Shown piece by piece: positions 30,539-39,896 of a DNA stretch of 61,848 bases. The position numbers and the translations under genes were made by a program. This DNA comes from Oscillospiraceae bacterium. Lineage in GTDB: Bacteria > Bacillota > Clostridia > Oscillospirales > Acutalibacteraceae. The stretch covers positions 1 through 61,848 of the forward strand of contig SVPM01000005.1 of NCBI GenBank assembly GCA_015065865.1. Reading direction: 5' to 3'. The notes under the pieces were generated by a model. The model ran no database searches. It had not been told where the DNA came from and was given only the letters and a program-made list of their open reading frames with translations. The stretch's first letter is position 1, and each line of letters opens with the position of its first letter.

Positions 30539-32851
30539 ATGGCAAAGAAAAAAGCGGTTTCGGCAAAAAAGGCAAGACAGACTGACAAACAGCAACAGTT
30601 GTCGGCACAAAAAACGGCGGTGCTGTTGCTTGCGTGTGCCATTTTGTTTATGTGTATATTGTTGATTCCGGGGGCGAGTTTGTGGAACTGGTTGCACAAT
30701 TTGTTGTTCGGTCTGTTCGGTTTTTGCGCGTTTTTGGTGCCGCCTATTGCCATATACGTATCGGTCCTGCTGGCAAAAGAGAAGGAAGACGGTTCGGTGC
30801 GCCGCCGCGTTTTGCAAGGGGTACTGCTGCTCTGTACGGTGAGCAGTACCATACATATTTTTGCCGCCGACGTGACGGAAAAGTACTTTGCGGCCATGGT
30901 CACCGCATATAAGAACGGTACCCACCTCTACGGTGCGGGTGTGTGCGGTGCTCTGCTCGGCTATGTGTTCGAGTGGCTGTTCTCGGATATCGGTGCTAAG
31001 ATCATTTTGGTGTTGGCGCTGTTCGTGGTGATCATGTTCGTGACCAAAACCAGCGTACTCACCTTATTTAAAGCACCTGCCAAAGTGGTGAAAAAGGCAC
31101 GCGAGCGGGTGGATACGGAAGCTGTGGCCATGGTTGCTCAAAAGAAAGAAAAACAGGCCTATGATCACGAAAAAGAAGTGAAGCCTGCTGTGATCGACGT
31201 GGATATGGGCGACGGCTACGTGGGGGAAACGGCTGCCGAACCGACCCCGAAGAAACGCCGTGTCAAAAAAGCGGAACCGCCCGTGGAAACGGAGCCCGCC
31301 CCCGAAAGCGGTGTGGATGATTCCATCAGCGGTGAGTTGAACGAAGCGACGGAAAAGGAGTCGTTGACGACGGCTTACCGCTATCCGCCCATTTCCTTGT
31401 TGCGTGAAACGAAGGCACAAAACGTGACTGCCGCACAGCAAGAACAACAGCAGACGGCGGATCTGCTCGTAAAGACACTCAGCGATTTCGGTGTGAGTGC
31501 GCGGGTGATCGCCGTGTCGCGCGGCCCTTCGGTCACGCGGTATGAACTGGAACCCAGTGCGGGTGTTAAATTGAGTAAGATCACAGGATTGGCAGACGAT
31601 ATTGCGTTGCGCCTTGCCACCACGGGCGTGCGTATCGAAGCGCCGATTCCGAACAAAGCGGCGGTGGGTATTGAAGTGCCAAACCGCAACCGTATGTCTA
31701 TCGGTTTGCGCGAAATGATCGATGCCCCCGATTTTTCGATGGCCAAAAGCAAGTTGACGGTGGCACTCGGCCGTGATATTGCGGGTAACACGGTGTATAC
31801 CGATCTTGCGAAGATGCCGCACTTGTTAATTGCGGGTACGACCGGTTCGGGCAAATCGGTCTGCACCAATATGATGATCCAAAGCGTGTTGTTCCGTGCT
31901 TCTCCCGAGGAAGTGCGCCTTTTGCTGATCGACCCGAAAATGGTTGAATTCGGTGTGTATAACGGGATCCCGCATCTGTTGGTACCGGTGGTGACCGATC
32001 CGCGCAAAGCGGCGGGTGCACTCGGTTGGGCGGTGACGGAAATGTTGGCGCGTTATAAAGCGTTTGCCGAAAATAACGTGCGTAACTTGGAGGAGTATAA
32101 TCGCTTGGCACAAAAGAGCGACACTCTCAAAGCCAAACCGCAAATTCTCATTCTCATTGATGAGTTGTCCGACTTGATGATGGCGGCGAAAAACGAAGTG
32201 GAAGATGCTATCGTCCGTTTGGCACAGATGGCGCGTGCCGCGGGTATGCATTTGGTGATCGCCACACAACGCCCGTCGGTGGACGTTATCACCGGCCTTA
32301 TCAAAGCGAATATTCCGAGCCGCTTGGCGCTGACGGTGGCGAGTAGTGTGGACTCCCGCACCATTTTGGATTGCGGCGGTGCGGAAAAGTTGCTTGGTCG
32401 CGGTGATATGTTGTTTATGCCGCTCGGCATGTCGAAACCGATGCGTATACAAGGCGGTTACGTGGATATGGAAGAGATCGAAGCCGTGGTGGATTTCCTT
32501 AAGGACGAAGGTGCCGAGGAGATCTACGATGATGAGATTATGCAGGAGATCGAGCGGCAAGCCAGTGCGGCAGGGAAGAAAGAAAATGCCGCCGATGACG
32601 AGGGCGGCGACGAACCAGCCGACGATATGCTCCCGCAGGCAATCGAAGTGGTTATCGATGCGGGTATGGCTTCCACTTCGCTGTTACAACGTAAACTGCG
32701 TTTAGGATATGCCCGCGCCGGTCGTATCGTAGATGAAATGGAACGTCGCGGTATCGTCGGACCGCACGAAGGAAGCAAACCGCGCCAAGTGCTTATTACC
32801 CGTCAGCAGTGGATGGAAATGAACGCTTTGCGTGACGATATTTCGGAGTAA
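30539..32851 (+). CDS. spoIIIE: FtsK/SpoIIIE DNA translocase
   Basis: This 770-aa membrane-anchored DNA pump has a basic N-terminus, four hydrophobic helices (residues about 20-185), a charged linker (about 190-280), and the motor with Walker A GTTGSGKSVC near residue 435, Walker B LILIDELSDLMM and IATQRPSVDVITG. A C-terminal gamma winged-helix (LQRKLRLGYARAGRIVDEME) reads the orientation sequences. It clears or packages chromosomal DNA at the division or sporulation septum. From sequence alone FtsK and SpoIIIE cannot be told apart; the tepA neighbour favours SpoIIIE. Confidence 0.94.
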   Translation: MAKKKAVSAKKARQTDKQQQLSAQKTAVLLLACAILFMCILLIPGASLWNWLHNLLFGLFGFCAFLVPPIAIYVSVLLAKEKEDGSVRRRVLQGVLLLCTVSSTIHIFAADVTEKYFAAMVTAYKNGTHLYGAGVCGALLGYVFEWLFSDIGAKIILVLALFVVIMFVTKTSVLTLFKAPAKVVKKARERVDTEAVAMVAQKKEKQAYDHEKEVKPAVIDVDMGDGYVGETAAEPTPKKRRVKKAEPPVETEPAPESGVDDSISGELNEATEKESLTTAYRYPPISLLRETKAQNVTAAQQEQQQTADLLVKTLSDFGVSARVIAVSRGPSVTRYELEPSAGVKLSKITGLADDIALRLATTGVRIEAPIPNKAAVGIEVPNRNRMSIGLREMIDAPDFSMAKSKLTVALGRDIAGNTVYTDLAKMPHLLIAGTTGSGKSVCTNMMIQSVLFRASPEEVRLLLIDPKMVEFGVYNGIPHLLVPVVTDPRKAAGALGWAVTEMLARYKAFAENNVRNLEEYNRLAQKSDTLKAKPQILILIDELSDLMMAAKNEVEDAIVRLAQMARAAGMHLVIATQRPSVDVITGLIKANIPSRLALTVASSVDSRTILDCGGAEKLLGRGDMLFMPLGMSKPMRIQGGYVDMEEIEAVVDFLKDEGAEEIYDDEIMQEIERQASAAGKKENAADDEGGDEPADDMLPQAIEVVIDAGMASTSLLQRKLRLGYARAGRIVDEMERRGIVGPHEGSKPRQVLITRQQWMEMNALRDDISE

Positions 32852-32864
32852 AGGAAACAGAACT

Positions 32865-34730
32865 ATGCCTTTTTTGCCGTTGACAAGTAAAGAGATGCAA
32901 GCACGCGGATGGGATGCGGCGGACATCGTACTGGTAACGGGAGATGCCTATGTAGATCACCCCAGTTTCGGTACGGCTATCATTTCCCGTGTGTTGGAGG
33001 ATGCGGGCTTTCGGGTCGCTATCCTCTCGCAACCGCAAGGACCGGATGATCTTACCGAGTTTGGGCGTCCGCGCTTGGGGTTTTTCATCAACGGCGGCAA
33101 TATCGACTCGATGGTGGCACATTATACCGCCGCCCGTCGTCGCCGCAGTGAAGATGCGTACACCGCAGGTGGTGCGGCAGGTCGCCGTCCCGACCGCGCA
33201 ACCATCGTGTATTGTCGATGGGCACGAGAGGTGTACGGTGATATTCCGATCTTGATCGGCGGATTGGAAGCCTCTTTGCGCCGTTTTGCTCATTACGATT
33301 ATTGGGATGATGCGGTGCGCCCCTCTATTTTGGTGGACAGTACCGCAGACATTCTGGTGTACGGTATGGGGGAAAAGGCGGATGTTGAAGTGGCACGGCG
33401 CCTTGCGGCGGGCGAACCGATATCGTCTATCACCGATATTCGCGGCACGGTATTTGCCGTGCCGGTGAAGGAGTATACGCCGCGCCCTTGTGCGGAATGT
33501 CCCTCGTTTGAAAAGGTACGTACGGCGGATGATGCGGGAAAACGGCAGTATGCCGTGGCGGCACGTATCCAGCAGGACGAACAGGATGCGGTGCGCGGCA
33601 AGACGGTGATACAGCGACACGGCGATGTGATCGTGGTGCAAAATCCGCCCATGCCGCCGCTTGCTACCGAAGAGTTTGACCGCGTGTATGAATTGCCGTA
33701 TATGCGGGATTATCACCCCTCATACGAAGCGGCGGGCGGTGTGCCGGGTTTGCTGGAGGTGAAGTTTTCGCTGGTGCACAATCGCGGATGTTTCGGCGCG
33801 TGCAATTTCTGCTCCATTGCGTTTCACCAAGGCCGACAGATCGCTTGCCGCAGTGAGGACTCGGTGGTGCGTGAAGCGGAAAAACTTATAGCGATGCCCG
33901 ATTTTAAAGGGTATATTCACGATGTCGGCGGTCCGACTGCCAATTTCCGCACCCTCTCTTGTGAAGGACAGGCTTCCCGCGGACTTTGCAAAGGTAAGAA
34001 GTGTTTGGCACCTACCGTCTGCCCCGCATTGCGGGCGGACCATAAAGAATATTTGCATCTGCTTCGTCGTTTGCGCGCATTGCCGCGGGTAAAACGGGTG
34101 TTTATTCGTTCGGGTATTCGGTTTGACTATTTGTTGGAAGATAAAGACGAAACGTTCTTTAAAGAATTGGTTCAGTACCACGTGAGCGGGCAGTTAAAGG
34201 TAGCACCGGAACATTGTTCCGCAGGTGTGTTGAACGCAATGGGAAAACCTACGATCGATACCTATCGCCGTTTTCAAAAGCGGTTTTATGAATTGACTAA
34301 AAGTATTGATAAAAAGCAATATTTGGTTCCTTACTTGATGTCTTCCCATCCCGGCAGTACCCTGCGGGATGCAGTGGAACTGGCGTTGTTTTTGAAAAAA
34401 GAGGGGTTACACCCCGAACAGGTGCAGGATTTTTATCCCACACCGGGTACGATTTCCACCTGTATGTTTTATACGGGGTTGGATCCCTATACCATGAAAC
34501 CCATCTATGTGCCGCGCACGGCGGCGGAAAAGGCGGAACAGCGGGCGTTGTTGCAGTATTTTCGCCCTGAAAACCGTGATAAGGTGCGGGCGGCACTCAA
34601 ACGGGCCGGTCGTGCCGACTTGATCGGCAACGGCCCGCACTGCTTGGTGCCTGCTGAAGTCGCGGCACACCGCCCTGTGACGGCACGGCCGCACAAAACA
34701 CCACCGAAAAAGAATCGGAGCCGCCGCTGA
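32865..34730 (+). CDS. YgiQ family radical SAM protein
   Basis: This 621-aa protein matches the large YgiQ family. An N-terminal B12-binding-like region contains DIVLVTGDAYVDHPSFG and GGLEASLRRFAHYDYWDD. The radical SAM cysteines are in HNRGCFGACNFCSIAFHQGR around residue 312, followed by DVGGPTANF and QVQDFYPTPGTISTCMFYTG. The Arg-rich C-terminal tail is family-typical. The reaction is unknown. The start is ATG 32865 after AAGGAA; it follows the translocase by 13 nt and ends 1 nt before the MBL gene. Confidence 0.9.
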   Translation: MPFLPLTSKEMQARGWDAADIVLVTGDAYVDHPSFGTAIISRVLEDAGFRVAILSQPQGPDDLTEFGRPRLGFFINGGNIDSMVAHYTAARRRRSEDAYTAGGAAGRRPDRATIVYCRWAREVYGDIPILIGGLEASLRRFAHYDYWDDAVRPSILVDSTADILVYGMGEKADVEVARRLAAGEPISSITDIRGTVFAVPVKEYTPRPCAECPSFEKVRTADDAGKRQYAVAARIQQDEQDAVRGKTVIQRHGDVIVVQNPPMPPLATEEFDRVYELPYMRDYHPSYEAAGGVPGLLEVKFSLVHNRGCFGACNFCSIAFHQGRQIACRSEDSVVREAEKLIAMPDFKGYIHDVGGPTANFRTLSCEGQASRGLCKGKKCLAPTVCPALRADHKEYLHLLRRLRALPRVKRVFIRSGIRFDYLLEDKDETFFKELVQYHVSGQLKVAPEHCSAGVLNAMGKPTIDTYRRFQKRFYELTKSIDKKQYLVPYLMSSHPGSTLRDAVELALFLKKEGLHPEQVQDFYPTPGTISTCMFYTGLDPYTMKPIYVPRTAAEKAEQRALLQYFRPENRDKVRAALKRAGRADLIGNGPHCLVPAEVAAHRPVTARPHKTPPKKNRSRR

Positions 34731-34731
34731 T

Positions 34732-35658
34732 ATGATTGCACGATTGCGCGATAAGGTGACTGCGTTTTGTCGCCGATGGTGGGCGTTGCTTTTGGCGTTG
34801 CTGTTGCTTTTGTGTTTCGTGTCGGAGATAACGGGGTTCACCGACCGCTTACTGTTATTAAGCGGTGTTGCGGATCCGCACGTCTTACCGCCCGACGGAC
34901 AACTACAAGTGCATACCTTGGACGTGGGGAATGCGGATGCATTGCTCTTGTTGTGTGACGGTGAAGCGATGTTGATCGATGCAGGCGAGCACAACGACGG
35001 TGATACCGTGACGGAATACTTGCAACATTTTGGAATATCGCATTTGAAGTATGTTGTCGCTACCCACGCGGATGCCGATCACATCGGCGGTATGCGTGAA
35101 GTGCTCAAACATTTTTCGGTGGGTGAATATTGGATGGCGACTATGCCGTATGGGGCGGAACCCACGACGGCCACCTATTTGAATTTGCTCTCTTTTCTGA
35201 GTGAGCGGCAGATAACGGTGACCGAAGCGACCGTCGGTATGACACGCACGCTCGGCGACGCACAGATCCGCGTGTTGTCACCCGTCTTTCGGTCGGAGGA
35301 TGCGAACGAACAATCGGTGGTGTGTATGGTTACCTACGGCGATACGCGTTTCCTGTTTATGGGGGATGCGGGTGAATCGGTCGAAACGACACTGCTGTCG
35401 GATGCCATACGAGCCGATTTTCTCAAAGTTTCACACCACGGTGCCGATAATGCCACGAGCGAGGCGTTTTTGCGGCGTGTATCCCCGTCGGTGGCGGTGA
35501 TATCCTGTGGGCGGGATAACCTGTACGGACACCCTACGGCGGCGGTGCTTTCACGTTTGGAAAAAGCAGGTGCTTGTGTATACCGTACCGATCACAACGG
35601 CTGCGTTGTGGTGAGCAGTGACGGTACAGACATACGGGTGAAAACCGAAACGGAGTGA
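34732..35658 (+). CDS. ComEC/Rec2-like metallo-beta-lactamase protein
   Basis: This 308-aa protein has one N-terminal membrane helix (residues about 18-35) and an extracytoplasmic MBL domain: HTLDVGNADALLL, the metal motif THADADHIGG, MGDAGESVE and KVSHHGADNATSE. This is the stand-alone form of the hydrolase domain of the competence channel ComEC; such proteins may degrade DNA or other phosphodiesters outside the cell. It is paired with a DUF3006 gene (next), a common companion, and transcribed with ygiQ. Confidence 0.87.
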   Translation: MIARLRDKVTAFCRRWWALLLALLLLLCFVSEITGFTDRLLLLSGVADPHVLPPDGQLQVHTLDVGNADALLLLCDGEAMLIDAGEHNDGDTVTEYLQHFGISHLKYVVATHADADHIGGMREVLKHFSVGEYWMATMPYGAEPTTATYLNLLSFLSERQITVTEATVGMTRTLGDAQIRVLSPVFRSEDANEQSVVCMVTYGDTRFLFMGDAGESVETTLLSDAIRADFLKVSHHGADNATSEAFLRRVSPSVAVISCGRDNLYGHPTAAVLSRLEKAGACVYRTDHNGCVVVSSDGTDIRVKTETE

Positions 35659-35663
35659 ACGGT

Positions 35664-35867
35664 ATGATAACGGTGGATCGCATCGAAGGAGAATGGGCGG
35701 TGCTGTGTATGGCGGATGAAACTACCCGCGCAGTGCCGATATACGATCTGCCGCCCGATGTGCGTGCGGGCGACGTGCTGGTTGCCGAGACACAAGGGTG
35801 GCGAGTGGATAAAGCCGCCACCGAAGCATTGCGCGAACGGGCCGGAAGTCTTAGGCGAGTACTTTAA
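35664..35867 (+). CDS. DUF3006 domain protein
   Basis: This 67-aa protein begins MITVDRIEGEWAVLCMAD, typical of DUF3006, and has a beta-rich core with IYDLPPDVRAGDVLV. The ATG at 35664 is 8 nt from GGAG, better placed than the GTG at 35655. It is regularly found behind ComEC-like MBL genes, suggesting a partner role, but no function is known. Its last codons lie inside the 58-bp dispersed element (copy B). Confidence 0.82.
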   Translation: MITVDRIEGEWAVLCMADETTRAVPIYDLPPDVRAGDVLVAETQGWRVDKAATEALRERAGSLRRVL

Positions 35868-35911
35868 CAAAAGATGAGCGAAAATCCGCCTTCCCAAAAC
35901 GGAGTTCGGAT
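35854..35911 (+). repeat. 58-bp dispersed element, copy B
   Basis: This is the gapless homologue of 8905-8962 (46 of 58 identical). It begins in the last codons of the DUF3006 gene and ends next to the GGAGG ribosome site of ispDF. In this copy ATCCG (35884-35888) can pair with CGGAT (35907-35911), enclosing CC/GG. Confidence 0.6.
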
Positions 35912-35923
35912 TAGGAGGAAGAT

Positions 35924-37093
35924 ATGAGAAAACGGTTTGTATCGGCTATCGTGCCGGCGGCAGGCAGTGCCACGCGCATGGGCGGTGAAAAGCAACGCCT
36001 GTTATTAAAAGGGCGCCCTGTGTTGGCGCACACGTTGACGGTCTTACAAAACACCCTTGTGATCGACGAGATCGTGGTGGTGGCGCGGGCGGCGGATCTG
36101 GAAGAATTCTCTGCTTATAAAGAGCGGTTTAAACTTACGAAACTTAAAAGTGTGGTACTCGGCGGCGATAGCCGTCAGCAATCGGTATCCAATGGGTTGG
36201 CGGCCATATCTTCCGAAGCGACGATGGTGGCCGTACACGACGGTGCACGCCCGCTCGTGACCGCCGAGGAGATCGAACGCATCGTAGCGGCGGCGGAAGA
36301 ACACGGTGCCGCTACGGCCGCTACACCCGTGAAGGATACGCTGAAGATCGCAGGGGAGGACGGCACGGTTGCCGCCACACCCGACCGAAGCACTTTATGG
36401 GCGGTGCAGACGCCGCAGGTGTTTTGGTGTGACCGCTACCGTGACGCATTGAAGAAAGCGGCGGTAGACGGACGGGATTTTACGGATGACTGCCAGTTGT
36501 TTGAATACAGCGGATATGCAGTGCATTTGGTGCAGACGGGGTATCAAAATATCAAAATCACAACGCCCGAAGATATGGCGGTCGCACACGGCCTGTTGGG
36601 CGGAGGAGAGATGGAAATGCGTATCGGACACGGGTATGACGTGCACCGTTTGGCGGAAGGACGCGCCTTGATCTTGGGTGGTGTAACGGTGCCGTATGAA
36701 AAGGGATTGCTCGGTCATTCGGATGCGGACGTGCTCACCCACGCGGTGATGGATGCTCTGCTCGGGGCGGCGGGACTGCACGATATCGGTTGTTGGTTTC
36801 CCGATACCGATGAGCGCTTTCGCGGGGCAGACAGCATCAAATTGCTGGAACACGTGATCGCTCTGTTGGCAGAACGCGGTTTTACGGTGGGGAACGTGGA
36901 TGCGACCGTGTTGGCGCAAGCGCCGAAACTGTTGCCTTACATTGATACGATGCGGGAAAATCTGGCTCGTGCGTGCGGCGTTAAGACCTCCGCGGTGAAC
37001 GTGAAAGCCACGACCGAGGAAAAAATGGGCTTCACGGGTGCCGGCGACGGTATGGCGGCACACGCCGTATGCATCATAAAGGAGGAAGTGTGA
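35924..37093 (+). CDS. ispDF: Bifunctional IspD/IspF isoprenoid enzyme
   Basis: This 389-aa fusion joins 2-C-methyl-D-erythritol 4-phosphate cytidylyltransferase (IspD, residues about 1-225: [29 protein letters not shown]) to 2-C-methyl-D-erythritol 2,4-cyclodiphosphate synthase (IspF, from about 230: [40 protein letters not shown]). These are the third and fifth steps of the MEP isoprenoid pathway. The fused form is known in alpha/epsilon-proteobacteria and some clostridia. The ispA gene at 61222 belongs to the same metabolism. Confidence 0.95.
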   Translation: MRKRFVSAIVPAAGSATRMGGEKQRLLLKGRPVLAHTLTVLQNTLVIDEIVVVARAADLEEFSAYKERFKLTKLKSVVLGGDSRQQSVSNGLAAISSEATMVAVHDGARPLVTAEEIERIVAAAEEHGAATAATPVKDTLKIAGEDGTVAATPDRSTLWAVQTPQVFWCDRYRDALKKAAVDGRDFTDDCQLFEYSGYAVHLVQTGYQNIKITTPEDMAVAHGLLGGGEMEMRIGHGYDVHRLAEGRALILGGVTVPYEKGLLGHSDADVLTHAVMDALLGAAGLHDIGCWFPDTDERFRGADSIKLLEHVIALLAERGFTVGNVDATVLAQAPKLLPYIDTMRENLARACGVKTSAVNVKATTEEKMGFTGAGDGMAAHAVCIIKEEV

Positions 37094-37743
37094 TGATATT
37101 TGAAAAACAGGCAACCGCCTTTACAATGCAGCGAATGACGTTACCCTATGCAGTGTATCTGCCCGCGGATTATGATGACAAGAGCGACAAACAGTGGCCG
37201 CTGGTAATCTTTTTGCACGGTGCGGGTGAACGCGGGAACGACCTGCAAGCTGTATACCGTCACGGCCCGTTGCGCGAGGTGCGTGAAGGGCGAAATTTCC
37301 CGTTCATTGTGATCGCGCCGCAAATCGAAGCGCCGAAGTATTGGGCGTGCTATGCGGAAACTCTCAACGCGATGCTGGACGGTTGGCTCACCGAGTACCG
37401 TGTCGATCCCGACCGTGTGTACCTCACGGGTCTTTCGATGGGTGGCACCGGCACGTGGATGTGGGGAATGATGAATCCGGAACGCTTTGCCGCCGTGATG
37501 CCGATCTGCGGAACGGGAATCTGTTGGTGTGCAGGCAATTTGAAGGATGTACCCGTATGGGTGTTTCACGGTGACCGTGACGATATCGTTCCCATTGAGG
37601 AAAGTTACACGATGCAAAAGCGGCTGTCTGCGTGCGGCGGCGACGTGCGTCTTACGGTATATGAGGGGTACGGTCACGATTGCTGGACCGATACCTACCG
37701 CCGTGACGACGTATACGAATGGCTGCTGTCGCATAAAAAATAA
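37093..37743 (+). CDS. Alpha/beta-hydrolase, prolyl-oligopeptidase-type esterase
   Basis: This 216-aa hydrolase has VIFLHGAGERGND (oxyanion region), nucleophile Ser in LTGLSMGGTGTW, Asp in FHGDRDDIVP and His in GYGHDCWTD. The pattern matches phospholipase/carboxylesterase-type peptidase S9 relatives, related to cinnamoyl esterases. There is no signal peptide, so it acts in the cytosol. ATG 37093 overlaps the ispDF stop by one base and has AAGGAGG. Confidence 0.87.
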   Translation: MIFEKQATAFTMQRMTLPYAVYLPADYDDKSDKQWPLVIFLHGAGERGNDLQAVYRHGPLREVREGRNFPFIVIAPQIEAPKYWACYAETLNAMLDGWLTEYRVDPDRVYLTGLSMGGTGTWMWGMMNPERFAAVMPICGTGICWCAGNLKDVPVWVFHGDRDDIVPIEESYTMQKRLSACGGDVRLTVYEGYGHDCWTDTYRRDDVYEWLLSHKK

Positions 37744-37755
37744 GGAGTAAGAGCA

Positions 37756-37959
37756 ATGAGTGAACGTTTAGACCGTATCAACGAGTTGGCGCGTAAATCT
37801 CGCACGCCCGAGGGATTAACGGAAGAAGAAAAAGAAGAACAAAAACGCCTGCGTGCCGAGTATGTTGAGGCGGTACGCAAAAATGTGGAGTTGCAACTGG
37901 GAAACACCTATATCGTGGAGCCGGACGGCAGTAAACATCCGCTGAAAAAGAAAGGGTGA
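37756..37959 (+). CDS. DUF896 (YnzC-like) protein
   Basis: This 67-aa protein of the DUF896/YnzC family has two antiparallel helices: LDRINELARKSRTPEGLTEE and KRLRAEYVEAVRKNVELQLG, ending NTYIVEPDGSKHPLKKKG. Some Bacillus members are linked to the SOS or cell-division response, but function is largely open. AAGGAG lies 8 nt before the ATG. It precedes the lipoprotein gene by 4 nt. Confidence 0.88.
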   Translation: MSERLDRINELARKSRTPEGLTEEEKEEQKRLRAEYVEAVRKNVELQLGNTYIVEPDGSKHPLKKKG

Positions 37960-37963
37960 GCGT

Positions 37964-38755
37964 ATGAAGCAACGAGTGTTGTCGCTGTGCCTTGTTTTTT
38001 GCTTGCTTTTGTGCTGTACGGCGTGCCGTATTCGTATTGACCTCACGCAAGATATGCTCGGCGAGAAGACGCCGACGGCGACTACCACACGTCCGTTGCC
38101 CGAAAGCAACGATGAGATGGCGGCGGAGGCGTGGCAAATTTATTCCAATGCCATAAAGGCAGAGGAAGGATATACCACTTACGAGTTGGTTTACGAGGGA
38201 AAACAAACGGTCGGACGAGAAACGGCGGTGACCAAGGCGCGTCTTGTGCGGGTGCAAGAAGGCGATGCCGTATCGTTATTGATCGAGAGTGAGAGAGGGG
38301 ATACACCCTCCCGTGCGTATTTTGCAAACGGTATCGGTTATTTTGATTTGGAAGGCAAAAAGTATTGGATGCCGACGGATGAGGATACGGTATACGAAAC
38401 GTTAGGTTTTTCAGAAAGCGAAAATCTTTCCGAATCGATGTTTGCACAGGCGATCACGGTTAGGAATGCGGACGGTGTTACGGTATCGTGTCCTTTGAGT
38501 GGGGATACGGCTACACAGTTTGCCCGTATGTTTTTGGGAGACGTTGTAAGCGGTGGTACCGTCACCCGCGCCGAGGCAGGTGTAACGGTGGATTCAGCAG
38601 GAAATCCCGTGACGTTTACTACGGCGGTAGCGGTGGATACCGCTATGTACGGCGTTGTTTCGGCGGAAAGCGAAAACCGTTACGTAGCGGTAGGAGAAGC
38701 GGTGGTGCTCACGCCGCCGAGCGACTTGGATACGTATTCCTCTATTATTGAATAG
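37964..38755 (+). CDS. Putative lipoprotein of unknown function
   Basis: This 263-aa protein has a lipoprotein-like signal peptide ending in CCTAC (Cys21 as the lipidated residue), though the -3 position is Cys rather than Leu. The mature part is rich in Thr/Glu and contains TYELVYEGKQTVGRETAV and LEGKKYWMPTDEDTVY, a beta-rich layout like LolA/LppX-type or DUF-type clostridial lipoproteins. I do not recognise the family. A terminator follows, closing the long unit that starts at tepA. Confidence 0.72.
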   Translation: MKQRVLSLCLVFCLLLCCTACRIRIDLTQDMLGEKTPTATTTRPLPESNDEMAAEAWQIYSNAIKAEEGYTTYELVYEGKQTVGRETAVTKARLVRVQEGDAVSLLIESERGDTPSRAYFANGIGYFDLEGKKYWMPTDEDTVYETLGFSESENLSESMFAQAITVRNADGVTVSCPLSGDTATQFARMFLGDVVSGGTVTRAEAGVTVDSAGNPVTFTTAVAVDTAMYGVVSAESENRYVAVGEAVVLTPPSDLDTYSSIIE

Positions 38756-38764
38756 TTATGAAAA

Positions 38765-38795
38765 GGGAACGTTCGATGCGGACGTTCCTTTTTTT
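38765..38795 (+). terminator. Intrinsic terminator after the lipoprotein gene
   Basis: The stem GGAACGT/ACGTTCC (38766-38772 and 38782-38788) followed by T7, isolating spo0A from the upstream operon. Confidence 0.88.
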
Positions 38796-38842
38796 GTTGT
38801 TTCTCTTGTCGTTTATAAAGGATATAGCATTTGACGACACGC

Positions 38843-38937
38843 TTCGACAAATTTTACCGATAATGGAAAAACAATTTCCAAAATATGGAAAAACTTTCGC
38901 AAAAACTCTTGCAATAATTTCCAGAATATGGTAAATT
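38843..38937 (+). promoter_or_regulatory. spo0A control region: 0A box, duplicated operator, promoter
   Basis: TTCGACA (38843-38849) is a perfect reverse-oriented Spo0A box. Two copies of ATTTCCARAATATGG lie at 38874-38888 and 38917-38931, 43 bp apart (about four helical turns). The first is extended as the palindrome TTTCCAAAATATGGAAA. A candidate promoter is TTGCAA (38909-38914), a 17-nt spacer and TAAATT (38932-38937), so the second copy fills the spacer. This suggests autoregulation plus an unidentified repressor. Confidence 0.6.
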
Positions 38938-38987
38938 ATAGATGCCGGCAAGCAAAACGATCATATCGAAACAAGGGAGAATATACT

Positions 38988-39749
38988 ATGGAGAAGAAAA
39001 TACGGGTGCTGCTCGCCGACACGGGCGAGCACTTCGGGCAGCCTTGTGCCGCGGCGCTCAGGGCGCACGGCTTGGAGGTAGAAACAGTCGAGAAGGATGG
39101 ACGGCGTGTGATCGAGCGGGTGTCTGCTTATCGTCCCGACGTGGTGATCATGGATTTCTTTTTACCGCAGGTGGATGCGGTTGGTGTGATACACAGCATT
39201 CAAGCGATGCATTTGCCGAACACGCCGGTGTTGATGGTGATGTCGGCGTTTGACAATCCGAATTTGGAGCGCGAGGCAATGACGGCCGGTGCCGACTACT
39301 TCGTGCTGAAACCGTTTGATGCGGACGGTATGGCGGCGCGGTTGCTGTCCATCTGTGCACAAAAGGAAACTCGCCGCACGCCGAGCACGGGCGGCAATAC
39401 GTTGGAAATGCAGGTGACAGAGATCATTCATCAGATCGGTGTGCCCGCGCATATCAAGGGATATCAATATCTGCGTGATGCCATTTTAATGGCGATCGAG
39501 GATGAAGACATCATCAACGCCGTGACCAAACGGTTGTATCCTTCGGTGGCAAAAAAGCATGATACCACCTCTTCTCGCGTAGAACGTGCCATTCGTCACG
39601 CCATTGAAGTGGCGTGGGATCGCGGCGACGTAGACGTGCTGAATTCGTATTTCGGATACACCATTCACACGGGACGCGGCAAGCCCACCAACAGCGAATT
39701 TATTGCGATGATATCCGATCGTTTCCGCTTACAACTTAAAATCGGATGA
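38988..39749 (+). CDS. spo0A: Sporulation master regulator Spo0A
   Basis: This 253-aa response regulator has a receiver domain (residues 1-125) with the acidic pocket in LLADTGE, phospho-acceptor Asp in [14 protein letters not shown], and Lys in YFVLKPFD. A short linker leads to the Spo0A-type DNA-binding domain ([20 protein letters not shown], then [22 protein letters not shown]). Phosphorylated Spo0A starts sporulation. ATG 38988 has AAGGGAG. It is monocistronic; spoIVB, its usual clostridial neighbour, is not upstream here. Confidence 0.97.
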   Translation: MEKKIRVLLADTGEHFGQPCAAALRAHGLEVETVEKDGRRVIERVSAYRPDVVIMDFFLPQVDAVGVIHSIQAMHLPNTPVLMVMSAFDNPNLEREAMTAGADYFVLKPFDADGMAARLLSICAQKETRRTPSTGGNTLEMQVTEIIHQIGVPAHIKGYQYLRDAILMAIEDEDIINAVTKRLYPSVAKKHDTTSSRVERAIRHAIEVAWDRGDVDVLNSYFGYTIHTGRGKPTNSEFIAMISDRFRLQLKIG

Positions 39750-39856
39750 GCAATGCAAATTTCGGTGTATCGGCAGTCGGTTGAGAAGAACACCGAACAA
39801 AGAAGCATATTCTTAAATTATGAGATTAAAATATTTAAAAAAGTTGTTTATTTTTT

Positions 39857-39894
39857 GCCCTCTTTGTGATATGCTTATTACAAAGGGGGCTTTT
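39857..39894 (+). promoter_or_regulatory. Terminator-like hairpin covering an RBS
   Basis: GCCCTCTTTGT (39857-39867) pairs over 11 bp with ACAAAGGGGGC (39880-39890) and is followed by TTTT. The right arm holds the Shine-Dalgarno AAAGGGGG 7 nt before the ATG at 39897. It could terminate upstream transcripts, hide the RBS, or be bypassed by a promoter inside it (TTGTTT at 39844, TGATAT at 39867). Confidence 0.5.
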
Positions 39895-39896
39895 CT

